64,000 nucleotides of DNA from positions 186,001 through 250,000 of the forward strand of contig CAJXUY010000004.1 of assembly GCA_913060665.1 (NCBI GenBank). The letters are read 5' to 3'. Positions 26,056 through 34,817 of this stretch are shown here, in pieces. This stretch comes from an uncultured Oleiphilaceae bacterium (GTDB lineage: Bacteria; Pseudomonadota; Gammaproteobacteria; Pseudomonadales; Oleiphilaceae). Made by a program: the position numbers and the translations under genes. Under the pieces are notes generated by a model, which ran no database searches, was not told the DNA's origin, and was given only the letters and a program-made list of their open reading frames with translations. Position 1 is the first letter of the stretch; each line of letters begins with the position of its first letter.

Positions 26056-28344
26056 TCAAATTACGCTGTATTTGTTACGCAATCGCTGCCTGACATACTC
26101 TGCCAGTGTATTCACCACGAAGGTAAACAAGAACAGCACAAACGCAGCCAGAAACAAGATACGATAATGTGAACCACCCACTTCCGACTCGGGCATCTCA
26201 ACGGCTATATTAGCCGAGAGCGTTCTCATACCTTCAAAGATATTCACATCCATAATCGGTGTATTTCCTGTCGCCATTAAAACGATCATCGTTTCACCAA
26301 CAGCTCGCCCCATACCGATCATTACGGCTGAAAATATACCTGGGCTAGCAGTAGGCAGTACCACTCGGGTCATCGTCTGCCAAGGGGTTGCCCCTAGCGC
26401 TAGCGAACCGTAACTCAAATGTTTCGGCACACTAAAGATAGCATCTTCAGTGATTGAAAAAATCGTAGGGATTACGGCAAAGCCCATGGCTGCGCCCACT
26501 ACTAACGCGTTCCGTTGGTCAAAATCGATACCCAAATCATTCGTTAACCAGCTACGCATATCGCCATCAAAAAACCACATTTCCAGCACTGGGCTCATTT
26601 CAAAACAGAACCAACTGACCAATGCGATCCAAGGCACCAATAATAGTGGGTCCCAGCCTTCCGGTATTTTGTGACGAATGGTTTCAGGTAAGTTCGCCCA
26701 CACATAACCAAACAGAACAATCGAAATAGGCGTGATCAATAACCAACTAAAAATACCGGGTAAATGAACTTCCATAAAGGGCGCAAAAAACAGACCGGCC
26801 AAGAAACCCAAGATAACTGTTGGCAATGCTTCCATCAGTTCAATGGCAGGCTTAACTTTTCGACGCAACCGGGGAGCCATAAAGTAAGCTGTATAAAGCG
26901 CACCACAAATAGCTAACGGCGTCGCAATCAGCATTGCGTAAAAAGCGGCTTTTAGTGTGCCAAATGCCAAAGGCATCAGGCTGTACTTAGGTTCAAAGTC
27001 GTTATTGGCAGCAGACGATTGCCAAATATAATCTGCCTCTTGATAACCTTCATACCAGACTTCTTCCCACAGAGCCTGCCAAGATACTTCAGGATGCTCA
27101 TTGTCAACTTTCCAAAGAACCATCTGTGATGCGGCATCTTCAAATATCAAGAAGTTCGCACGAGGTGCTATCGTGATATGACTGACTTTGCCATCACTTA
27201 CCTTCTCATCCAATAGCATTCTATGGGCTGTAGAATTAAAAATCGATACATGGCCCTGCTCATCACTCACAACAAACCCTTTGCGACGATGCTCAGGTGC
27301 AATCCCTGTGATAGCAGCATCACCATGTTCAAAGGTGCGTATTTTTTTCAACGAAAACTCATTGCTATCGCCCCGTACCATAAACCACTGAGAAACCTCC
27401 CCACTCGAATCGGCGACCAGAACCGATATACCGCCGAGTAAAAGTTCCAACGAGGTTATTTGATGCTTTCCTTCGGTTAGGTCAATCCGACTGTTTAATA
27501 CAGGGTTGTCATGATCAAACAAATCATAAACATCAAGCTTGCCGTTAGATGTTGCAACATAAAGCCACCTTAGATCTGGCCCTAACTGCATATCGATAAT
27601 ATCACCGTTCACCGTTGGCATGGCGACTTCCGACGCCTCTAGTGTAATCTCGCCACTTAAAAAGTCTTCTTCCTTGCTAAAGTATGTCGAAAAGAGCTCA
27701 TTGTGTTCATTAACTCCGACCACAAACACAGCCGTCTCTGAATCGCGTAATACGCTATTTTTTATGGCGACGCCGTTTCCACCTAAGACGATCGGGGATG
27801 CACCGTATGGGTACTCTATGAATGGCGTAATAACACGAACATCATCAGGAAATGTCATTTTATAACTGTGTTTAAACACAATTGCCGTGCCATCAGATAA
27901 GCCTGCAATCACCAAATGGCTTCCTGTAGCGGCTTCAGAAAAACTGGTTACCTTTACGCCATTAGGTACGGGTAGCATTTGAGTACTAACGGTCGAGCCA
28001 TCTTGCACATTAAAGAAAATGACGTTTCCTGAATCCGTCACCCTTATTGCTTTTTCGGCCTGCTCTTCCATCGCTAGATAGACTGTTTTTCCTACAGCAC
28101 CTTGATCAGTACCGGGGATACTGTATGCCGCCGCCTGACTCATATCTGCGGGCTGAAACAGCGGCATTACTTCATACAGCAAATAGAAAAAAATCAGTGT
28201 GATCGCAACAATTACACTCACACCCCCCATCCCAATTGAAACCTGAGCAACCTTATCTTTAATTGCACGAAGTTTGCGGTAGCGGAGCAACTGAGGCGTT
28301 TCAAAATCTAACTTAGGCGTTCTTTTAACAGCTTGATCATTCAT
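26056..28344 (-). CDS. pstC: PstC, phosphate permease with periplasmic propeller-like insert
   Basis: 762 residues versus 319 in E. coli. TM1 at about 38-60 is followed by about 390 periplasmic residues with repeated short beta-strand units resembling a WD40-type propeller (DGTAIVFKHS, NGKLDVYDLFDHD, SGEVSQWFMVRG, QGHVSIFNST, ASQMVLWKVDNE). The permease core then starts near residue 470 (FGTLKAAFYAMLIATPLAICGALYTAYF), with the EAA loop YGSLALGATPWQTMTRVVLPTASPG and the VGETMIVLMATGN motif. A sensory or partner-binding role of the insert is inference. Confidence 0.94.
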   Translation of the reverse strand: MNDQAVKRTPKLDFETPQLLRYRKLRAIKDKVAQVSIGMGGVSVIVAITLIFFYLLYEVMPLFQPADMSQAAAYSIPGTDQGAVGKTVYLAMEEQAEKAIRVTDSGNVIFFNVQDGSTVSTQMLPVPNGVKVTSFSEAATGSHLVIAGLSDGTAIVFKHSYKMTFPDDVRVITPFIEYPYGASPIVLGGNGVAIKNSVLRDSETAVFVVGVNEHNELFSTYFSKEEDFLSGEITLEASEVAMPTVNGDIIDMQLGPDLRWLYVATSNGKLDVYDLFDHDNPVLNSRIDLTEGKHQITSLELLLGGISVLVADSSGEVSQWFMVRGDSNEFSLKKIRTFEHGDAAITGIAPEHRRKGFVVSDEQGHVSIFNSTAHRMLLDEKVSDGKVSHITIAPRANFLIFEDAASQMVLWKVDNEHPEVSWQALWEEVWYEGYQEADYIWQSSAANNDFEPKYSLMPLAFGTLKAAFYAMLIATPLAICGALYTAYFMAPRLRRKVKPAIELMEALPTVILGFLAGLFFAPFMEVHLPGIFSWLLITPISIVLFGYVWANLPETIRHKIPEGWDPLLLVPWIALVSWFCFEMSPVLEMWFFDGDMRSWLTNDLGIDFDQRNALVVGAAMGFAVIPTIFSITEDAIFSVPKHLSYGSLALGATPWQTMTRVVLPTASPGIFSAVMIGMGRAVGETMIVLMATGNTPIMDVNIFEGMRTLSANIAVEMPESEVGGSHYRILFLAAFVLFLFTFVVNTLAEYVRQRLRNKYSVI

Positions 28345-28461
28345 TATTAATACAGTCCGAAAGCATGATCCAATTACAATGACAGAAGGATAATAAGTTA
28401 ATATGACAATTATATTACAACACTGTCACATTCCGATAACCGACAAGATAAAAGAGGACGT

Positions 28462-28499
28462 AAAAACGCAGAAAGCCCTGAATAAATCAGGGCTTTCTG
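28462..28499 (-). terminator. Intrinsic terminator between pstS and pstC
   Basis: A perfect 13-bp stem (28469-28481 with 28487-28499) and a 5-nt loop, followed on the minus strand by CGTTTTTA. It would end most pstS transcripts before pstC, giving more binding protein than permease. Confidence 0.8.
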
Positions 28500-28547
28500 A
28501 CTGAGCGCCGGTGATGATCAAACAATCATCACCAAACAAGGTAAGGG

Positions 28548-29528
28548 TTACTTAAGACCTAGCTCAGCAAGGCTCTTGGCTGCAACCGCGGCAGGAAGGG
28601 GAACATACCCATCCTTCACAACAACTTCCTGACCCTGCTTAGACAATACTGACTTGATGAACTCACCATCTAACGGAGAAAGCGGCTTGTTAGGTGCCTT
28701 GTTAACATAAACGTACAAGAAGCGAGATAATGGATACTTTCCAGTTACTGCATTTTCTGGAGTTGCGTCCACAAAAGGCTGTCCTGGCTTTTTAGCAAGT
28801 GCTAGCGCACGTACACTTGCGGTTTTGTAACCAATACCCGAGTAACCAATACCGTTAATTGACTCAGATACACCCTGTACAACAGATGCAGAACCAGGCT
28901 GCTCATTTACATTGTTCTTGAAATCACCTTTACATAGTGCTTTCTTTTTGTAGTACCCGTAGGTACCTGATACAGAGTTACGACCAAACAGCTGAATGCT
29001 GCTATTCGCCAAACTTCCACTTAACCCTAGCTCACTCCACTTAGATACATCAGCATCATAGCCACACTTACGAGTAGATGAGAATATTGCATCAATTTGA
29101 GGAATCGTTAAGCCTTCGATTGGGTTATCTTTGTTTACAAATACAGCCAGTGCATCAATAGCCACTGGAACGGCTGTTGGCTTATATCCAAATTTCTTTT
29201 CAAATGCTTCAACTTCCTTATCCTTCATCTTTCGGCTCATAGGGCCAACATTTGAAGTCCCTTCAGTCAGTGCTGGTGGAGCCGTAGAAGAACCTGCTGC
29301 TTGAATCTGCACATTTACATTTGGGTAGTTACGCTTAAAATCTTCTGCCCACAACGTCATGAGGTTTGCTAACGTGTCAGAGCCCACACTAGACAAGTTA
29401 CCTGATACGCCACTTGCTTTTACATAAGTCGCTAGATTGTCATCTACCTTTGCTGCTGCGGTCGCGTTAGTAGCGCCTGCTACTGCTGCTGTCATCGTTA
29501 ATGCAGCAAATAGTTTCTTAAATTTCAT
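28548..29528 (-). CDS. pstS: PstS, periplasmic phosphate-binding protein
   Basis: High-affinity phosphate-binding lipid-free periplasmic protein, 326 aa. Signal peptide [26 protein letters not shown]. Phosphate-binding loops seen: [47 protein letters not shown], and [23 protein letters not shown] 29528 is preceded by GGAG; an upstream in-frame start at 29546 is less likely. First gene of the pst group and directly downstream of tandem Pho boxes. Confidence 0.96.
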   Translation of the reverse strand: MKFKKLFAALTMTAAVAGATNATAAAKVDDNLATYVKASGVSGNLSSVGSDTLANLMTLWAEDFKRNYPNVNVQIQAAGSSTAPPALTEGTSNVGPMSRKMKDKEVEAFEKKFGYKPTAVPVAIDALAVFVNKDNPIEGLTIPQIDAIFSSTRKCGYDADVSKWSELGLSGSLANSSIQLFGRNSVSGTYGYYKKKALCKGDFKNNVNEQPGSASVVQGVSESINGIGYSGIGYKTASVRALALAKKPGQPFVDATPENAVTGKYPLSRFLYVYVNKAPNKPLSPLDGEFIKSVLSKQGQEVVVKDGYVPLPAAVAAKSLAELGLK

Positions 29529-29653
29529 ATTTATCTCCAAATTCAATATAGTTGCTCACAAAACAAAATACTTATCTTGCGGTGCAGTAAACCTCTAAAG
29601 GACAAATTTAATAACACTATCTATCCGGTTTGAGCACACTATAGAGTCAATAT

Positions 29654-29693
29654 ATGACAGTCATGTGACAGGTCTATTTCAGAATAATGACAG
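29654..29693 (-). promoter_or_regulatory. Tandem Pho boxes (PhoB sites) of pstS
   Basis: On the minus strand CTGTCAC-ATGA-CTGTCAT (29671-29654) is an exact two-repeat Pho box with 11-bp periodicity. In the same 11-bp register upstream lie CTGAAAT (29682-29676, degenerate) and CTGTCAT (29693-29687), making a second, weaker box. Located about 125-165 bp upstream of the pstS start codon. The rest of the 318-bp pstS-TRAP interval holds a possible TATAAT (29772-29777) for the TRAP genes and a GC-rich patch near 29783-29803. Confidence 0.85.
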
Positions 29694-29846
29694 CCACACC
29701 CGATACATAGTAACAATTCGATACGGTAAGGTTTAATGAAGTACTATTAGGTTGATTTAGGTGAGTTTGTTTATAATAGGGCTTGGGGCGGGCACCCCCA
29801 CCGACATAATAATAAATCCCGTATACAAGGACGAACACTCTATATA

Positions 29847-30398
29847 ATGGCTTTCAGCACTTGTCTCTCAAAAACAATTCACACTATAGATCAGTTTACC
29901 AACGCAATAGGGCACACGGTGTCATGGCTAAATATTGCAATGGTCGTGTTAACATGTATCACAGTGGTATTGCGTTACCTATTTAACCATAGCTCTATCA
30001 TCGCGCAAGAAACTATCATGTATCTGCATGCGACAGTCTTCCTCATTGCGAGCGCCTATACACTCAAACTTGATGAACACGTAAGGGTCGATATTTTCTA
30101 TCACAAATTATCGACGAAAGGTAAAGCGACTATTAACCTGCTAGGTACAATTTTTCTATTGATTCCCGTCATGGCCTTTATAGGTTGGAGTAGCTGGCCC
30201 TATATCACTAGCTCATGGAGCATATTCGAAACATCCCAAGAAGCCGCAGGCATTCCGCTGGTTTACCTTTTAAAGTCACTCATCATAGTGATGGTCGCGA
30301 CAATGTTACTACAGGCTCTCTCTGAGATACTTCGAAATATTGCAACACTTGCCGGTATTCAAGTCAAACATAAATTCAAACGTGAAGGGGCTCTCTGA
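29847..30398 (+). CDS. TRAP transporter small permease (DctQ family)
   Basis: 183 aa with four hydrophobic helices; signature VVLRYLFNHSSIIAQETIMYLHATVFLIASAYTLKLDEHVRVDIFY is typical of DctQ. It works with the large permease and a periplasmic binding protein to import organic acids or similar solutes with Na+. Its stop overlaps the start of the dctM-like gene (ATGA). No DctP-type binding protein is found nearby, so the substrate is unknown. Confidence 0.9.
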   Translation: MAFSTCLSKTIHTIDQFTNAIGHTVSWLNIAMVVLTCITVVLRYLFNHSSIIAQETIMYLHATVFLIASAYTLKLDEHVRVDIFYHKLSTKGKATINLLGTIFLLIPVMAFIGWSSWPYITSSWSIFETSQEAAGIPLVYLLKSLIIVMVATMLLQALSEILRNIATLAGIQVKHKFKREGAL

Positions 30399-31774
30399 TG
30401 ATTGAATATTTACCCCTAATCATGTTCGCAGTAGCCTGTATAGTGCTATTACTCGGCTACCCTGTTGCACTTTCTTTGGCAGGCACAGCACTTATTTTTG
30501 CGGCAGGCGGTATCGCAACAGGCGTATTCGATTCCGCATTTTTACTCGCAACACCCAATAGGCTGTACGGACTAATCACCAACCAAACACTCATTGCCGT
30601 CCCTCTGTTTGTATTTATGGGTTGTATGCTACAACGATCAAAGCTCGCTGAGAACCTGTTAGAGAGTATGGCGGAACTATTCAAAGGCTCCAAAGGCGGG
30701 CTAGGAGTATCAGTGGCTATCGTGGGAATGCTACTAGCCGCCAGCACCGGCATTGTAGGTGCAACAGTGGTCACTATGGGGCTCATTTCATTACCCTCGA
30801 TGCTCAAGCGTGGATACGCCCCCTCCATTGCAACAGGCACCATTTGCGCAACGGGAACACTAGGACAGATAATCCCCCCTTCAATTGCACTGGTATTGCT
30901 AGGCGACGTTCTATCCAGCGCTTATCAACAAGCACAGCGCGATATGGGTATCTTTAGCCCAGATACGGTTTCAGTGGGTGATCTGTTTGTGGGTGCCATC
31001 ATTCCTGGCCTTTGTCTTGTAGGGCTATATATTCTCTATATAGTCGCAATGGCAAAATTCAGGCCTGACCTTATCCCACCAGAAAAAGAAAATAATGAAA
31101 ACAACACGGCCGTTGCACTATCGCTACTTCATGACCTAGCGCCACCGCTACTACTAATAGTCGTGGTGCTAGGCTCTATTCTTACGGGTATCGCCACACC
31201 AACAGAAGCAGCAGGGGTTGGGGCCTTTGGCGCCATTTTACTCGCTGCATCTCGAAAAAAACTCACCATTGAAGTTTCTCGCGACGTTTGCCGTACCACT
31301 ACACGCGTTACCTGTATGGTCTTTTTGATACTAATAGGCGCCTCTATATTCTCGTTGGTATTTCGAGGATATGGTGGAGATGATCTGATTCAATCACTCT
31401 TTGAAGAATTGCCCGGTGGAGTTTTCACCGCAACACTAGTCGTAATGGTCGTCATCTTCCTATTAGGGTTTATTTTAGACTTTATTGAAATAACCTTTGT
31501 GGTGGTGCCGATCGTTGGGCCTGCCCTACTGGCAATGGGTCTCGACCCCGTATGGTTTGGTATCATGATCGCACTTAATCTACAAACATCATTCCTAACG
31601 CCGCCATTTGGGTTTTCTCTGTTTTATCTTAGAGGAGTAGCCCCCGATAGCGTTGCGACATCAGATATATACAAAGGTGTCATCCCGTTTATTATAATCC
31701 AGCTTTTAATGTTAGGGTTGTTAGCTGCATGGCCTGAATTAGCGACATGGTTACCCAATAAAGTTTATAGTTAA
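30398..31774 (+). CDS. TRAP transporter large permease (DctM family)
   Basis: 458 aa, about 12 hydrophobic segments, with GLGVSVAIVGMLLAASTGIVGATVVTMGLISLPSMLKRGY, GTLGQIIPPSIALVLLGD and the C-terminal LNLQTSFLTPPFGFSLFYLRGVAP hallmark of DctM. The longer form with an extra hydrophilic loop (QQAQRDMGIFSPDTVSVGD) belongs to the subgroup often annotated for mannitol or chloroaromatic transport; substrate not inferable. Overlaps the DctQ gene by 1 bp. Confidence 0.9.
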   Translation: MIEYLPLIMFAVACIVLLLGYPVALSLAGTALIFAAGGIATGVFDSAFLLATPNRLYGLITNQTLIAVPLFVFMGCMLQRSKLAENLLESMAELFKGSKGGLGVSVAIVGMLLAASTGIVGATVVTMGLISLPSMLKRGYAPSIATGTICATGTLGQIIPPSIALVLLGDVLSSAYQQAQRDMGIFSPDTVSVGDLFVGAIIPGLCLVGLYILYIVAMAKFRPDLIPPEKENNENNTAVALSLLHDLAPPLLLIVVVLGSILTGIATPTEAAGVGAFGAILLAASRKKLTIEVSRDVCRTTTRVTCMVFLILIGASIFSLVFRGYGGDDLIQSLFEELPGGVFTATLVVMVVIFLLGFILDFIEITFVVVPIVGPALLAMGLDPVWFGIMIALNLQTSFLTPPFGFSLFYLRGVAPDSVATSDIYKGVIPFIIIQLLMLGLLAAWPELATWLPNKVYS

Positions 31775-31849
31775 ATTGATCTAGCGAGCCCAAAACTGTC
31801 ACTATACTGCTATCAAATCAAATAAAAGAACATGAAGAAAGGTATAACC

Positions 31850-32263
31850 ATGAGACATTCTGAGCACACACCAGGCCCGTCGGGAGAGCTCGCCCTACAG
31901 ATTGTGCCTATGCCAAAGGACACCAATGCAAATGGAGACATTCATGCTGGTTGGCTAGTTGGGCAGATGGATCTGGCGGCTGCCGCCACTGCAGGAAGGT
32001 TGTCTCAGGGTAGAACCGCTACCGTTGCAATTGAAGGCATGGAGTTTATTTCTCCTGTTAGAGTCGGCGCACAAGTGGGTTGCTATACGAAATTAGTTGA
32101 CGTGGGCCGAAGCTCAATTAAGCTTACAGTAGAGGTTTGGACGCAAGACCTTGATGAGCATCAGCCGAGAAAGGTCACCCAATCGACGTTTGTGTTCGTC
32201 GCAATCGACGAAGATGGGTGCATCCGCCAGCTACCTGACGAAGTTTTGCACCCACAACAATAA
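31850..32263 (+). CDS. yciA: YciA-type acyl-CoA thioesterase
   Basis: Hot-dog-fold thioesterase of 137 aa that hydrolyses acyl-CoAs. Landmarks: PMPKDTNANGDIHAGWLVGQMDLAAA (active-site Asn/Asp helix) and VAIEGMEFISPVRVGAQVGCYTKLVDVGRSSIKLTVEVW. ATG 31850 has AAAGG upstream at better spacing than ATG 31832. Single gene on the plus strand. Confidence 0.9.
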   Translation: MRHSEHTPGPSGELALQIVPMPKDTNANGDIHAGWLVGQMDLAAAATAGRLSQGRTATVAIEGMEFISPVRVGAQVGCYTKLVDVGRSSIKLTVEVWTQDLDEHQPRKVTQSTFVFVAIDEDGCIRQLPDEVLHPQQ

Positions 32264-32325
32264 TAACGAAGTACTACCGAACCAGCATTTGAGACAGCGG
32301 AACCCAACATGATGGAGTATGTGCC

Positions 32326-33567
32326 GTGACTGAGACCCCTAAAATACTTACTATCGATGATGACTCAATAGTTCAAAAAGTGGTGCAACAATCACTCAAA
32401 GATAGCTATGAGGTTTTCGCCGAGAAAAACGGTAATGATGGCATACGTTCAGCGATAGATAATACACCTGACGTTATTTTACTCGACGTGGAAATGCCGG
32501 GTATGACAGGCTATGACGTATGCAAACACCTAAAATCAGAAGAAAGCACAACTAATATTCCGATTATATTCCTATCTAGCCTAAGTGATATGAGATCTCG
32601 CGTATTAGGGTTTGAAGCCGGTGGAATCGACTTTCTTTCTAAGCCTTTCGAACCATCAGAATTGCTAGTAAAACTCAAATTGATCACCACATATATCGAT
32701 AGCAAGAGAGAGCTTAAGGAAGAAGTTTCAAAAGCGACCAATACTGCATTTGCCGCGATGCGAGGGTCAAGTGAGCTTGGACTAGCAATACAGTTTATAG
32801 AGTCTAGCTATACTGCAACATCATTACAAAGTCTGGCCGATAAGTTTTTGAGCGTCACCAGTAACCTAGGGCTAAATTGCACACTTATGTTTATTGGGCG
32901 CAAAGAACGCTCTTTCTATGCACCTAATGACAATGCGATATCGCCATTAGAGCAAGAAGTTATCTCAACTATTCACGATAACAAAAATCGTTTCATCGAC
33001 TTTGGATCTAGAACACAAATTAACTTCCGGCGCGTCGCCTTATTAGTTAAGAACATGCCGTTAAATGATCAGGAAACATATGGTCGATATAAAGACTTTC
33101 TACCTACAATGCTGGGCTCTACCGATGCAAAAGTTCAGAGTTTGGAGACCGAGCAAGCACTTATTGGTCAAACTCAGGAGTTAGGTGCGTCTTTTGCAGC
33201 GGTTAGATCGACACTTATAGCCGTCGGAGAAAGTCTTGAGAAAAACCAAAATGATATAGTAGAGCTATTGCAATCTATGCTCTCAGAACTGGAAGTGAAG
33301 ATTCCAAAGATGGGTCTCGAAGACGACCAGGAAGCCTATATCGTTAAACGAATCGATACCACGATATCTTCCGCAGAAGAAATTATCGACAGCAGTGCCA
33401 ATACCAGTCACGCCTTTAAATCAGTCTCAAGACTACTCCAGCATCTTGCCGAGAAGCAGAAGTTCTTGTTAGATAGCGTGGTACAAGAGTCCTCCGCTAA
33501 CGCAGCGGACGATGTGAGTGACGATGAGGCAGAATACGGGTTCTCAGGCGAGATTGACCTTTTCTAA
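32326..33567 (+). CDS. Response regulator with unrecognised C-terminal region
   Basis: 413 aa. Residues 1-120 are a receiver: TIDDDS acidic pocket, phospho-acceptor in VILLDVEMPGMTGYD, FLSSL, and Lys in LSKPFEP. The remaining about 290 residues match no DNA-binding or enzyme domain I know. A middle region (AIQFIESSYTATSLQSLADKFLSVTSNLGLNCTLMFIGR) looks GAF-like, and the C-terminal half is long amphipathic helix reminiscent of coiled-coil or chemotaxis-type helices (about 270-390). The tail is acidic. GTG start with GGAG 8 bp upstream. No adjacent kinase. Confidence 0.72.
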   Translation: MTETPKILTIDDDSIVQKVVQQSLKDSYEVFAEKNGNDGIRSAIDNTPDVILLDVEMPGMTGYDVCKHLKSEESTTNIPIIFLSSLSDMRSRVLGFEAGGIDFLSKPFEPSELLVKLKLITTYIDSKRELKEEVSKATNTAFAAMRGSSELGLAIQFIESSYTATSLQSLADKFLSVTSNLGLNCTLMFIGRKERSFYAPNDNAISPLEQEVISTIHDNKNRFIDFGSRTQINFRRVALLVKNMPLNDQETYGRYKDFLPTMLGSTDAKVQSLETEQALIGQTQELGASFAAVRSTLIAVGESLEKNQNDIVELLQSMLSELEVKIPKMGLEDDQEAYIVKRIDTTISSAEEIIDSSANTSHAFKSVSRLLQHLAEKQKFLLDSVVQESSANAADDVSDDEAEYGFSGEIDLF

Positions 33568-33601
33568 TCCACATTTACGGGGTTACCCCTAAACCTCAAA
33601 C

Positions 33602-34618
33602 CTACACCTCTAACACGGCCATTTTTAATGGAAAGTGGCCGTCTCTTGATGGAAAGTCACTTTCAGGTGATAACACCTCAATATTTTTAATCGGGCGCCC
33701 TGCTTTTTTTGCTGAACGTTGAAGTAACTCAAGCCAGACATCCGACTCAACTTTCGCCACATTATTAGCACACAAAAGCTTGCCGCCCTCTCGCGTGCAA
33801 AGCAGCGCAGGCTTAAATACACTAGCGTAGTCTCTAACCAGATCAACCGTTCCAAAAGGACTTTTCGCCCATTTTGGGGGGTCAAGAATAACCATATCAA
33901 ATTGACGAGGGTTCATTTTTTGATATCGAGGCAGATGGCTCTTCCGCCCTCGCCTCATAGCCACAGAAAGCCCTGCCATCTGGCGCGCAGCTGTGAAAAA
34001 GTCTGAGTGTATAAATTGAATACACTCGTCATTCAAGTGATTCAGGTGAGCATTTTCGGCACCTACTGCCAAGCTTGACTCTGCGAAATCAACATTAATC
34101 ACATGATCAGCTCCGCCCACTGCTGCACAGACGCCCATGCCACAGGTATATGAAAAGAGATTTAACACATCGCAATCTTGACTGTTAGCCAGCACATAAC
34201 GGCGTGCTGCTCTAAAGTCTAAAAAAAGATACGGATCCTGCCCCTTATGTCGCGCCTTAACGTTGTAGTTAACCCCTAGCTCTTGAAAAACAAACGCGCG
34301 GCTCGCCTCTTCCCTCTCATGTTCTGGCAGGCGATTGCTGGACCTTGAATTAGACGAACTACGGTCGTTATAGGCGAATACATGGGGATAAACGAGAAGC
34401 TCAGAGTAAACATCCCTAATCGCTTGAACGTCTGTCTCTGATAAGGATTGATGAAAAGACTGGATCAGGACCAACTCACCATAACGATCAACGGTAAGGC
34501 CTGGTACACCTTCGTTGGTGCCATGAAATAACCGGTACGCATTAGTCCCTTCAAGATGTAAACGCTCTAACAATGTACTTCGCGTACTATAAGCGGCTAA
34601 AATAAAATCTCGTAACAT
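33602..34618 (-). CDS. RlmI-like class I rRNA methyltransferase
   Basis: 338 aa SAM-dependent methyltransferase of the YccW/RlmI family. The EEHI domain precedes the catalytic Rossmann domain: GVPGLTVDRYGELVLIQ, GQDPYLFLDFRAARRYVLANS, SAM motif VLNLFSYTCGMGVCAAVGGA, and catalytic motif ILDPPKWAKS. It lacks the N-terminal PUA domain of RlmI (about 400 aa), so the target cytosine or RNA may differ. Stands alone, convergent with the response regulator. Confidence 0.82.
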   Translation of the reverse strand: MLRDFILAAYSTRSTLLERLHLEGTNAYRLFHGTNEGVPGLTVDRYGELVLIQSFHQSLSETDVQAIRDVYSELLVYPHVFAYNDRSSSNSRSSNRLPEHEREEASRAFVFQELGVNYNVKARHKGQDPYLFLDFRAARRYVLANSQDCDVLNLFSYTCGMGVCAAVGGADHVINVDFAESSLAVGAENAHLNHLNDECIQFIHSDFFTAARQMAGLSVAMRRGRKSHLPRYQKMNPRQFDMVILDPPKWAKSPFGTVDLVRDYASVFKPALLCTREGGKLLCANNVAKVESDVWLELLQRSAKKAGRPIKNIEVLSPESDFPSRDGHFPLKMAVLEV

Positions 34619-34817
34619 ACTTCACTACCCGTTCTTTAATCAATATGCGAATAGCCCTTCAGTTTATATTTAAACGACATCGCGACTATGCAATCAGTAA
34701 TGCATACAATACAATCAATCATGCATACTATAGAGTAGCGCCACTGTATGCGCCTATAATAACAGCAACAATCGCCAGTAAATATAGCTACGCTATCCAA
34801 CTAGGAAAACTGTTTTT

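Noticed and set aside
28379-28429. Pho box before pstC
   Set aside because: CTGTCAT- and TTGTCAT-like pieces are present but not at 11-bp spacing and partly on opposite strands.
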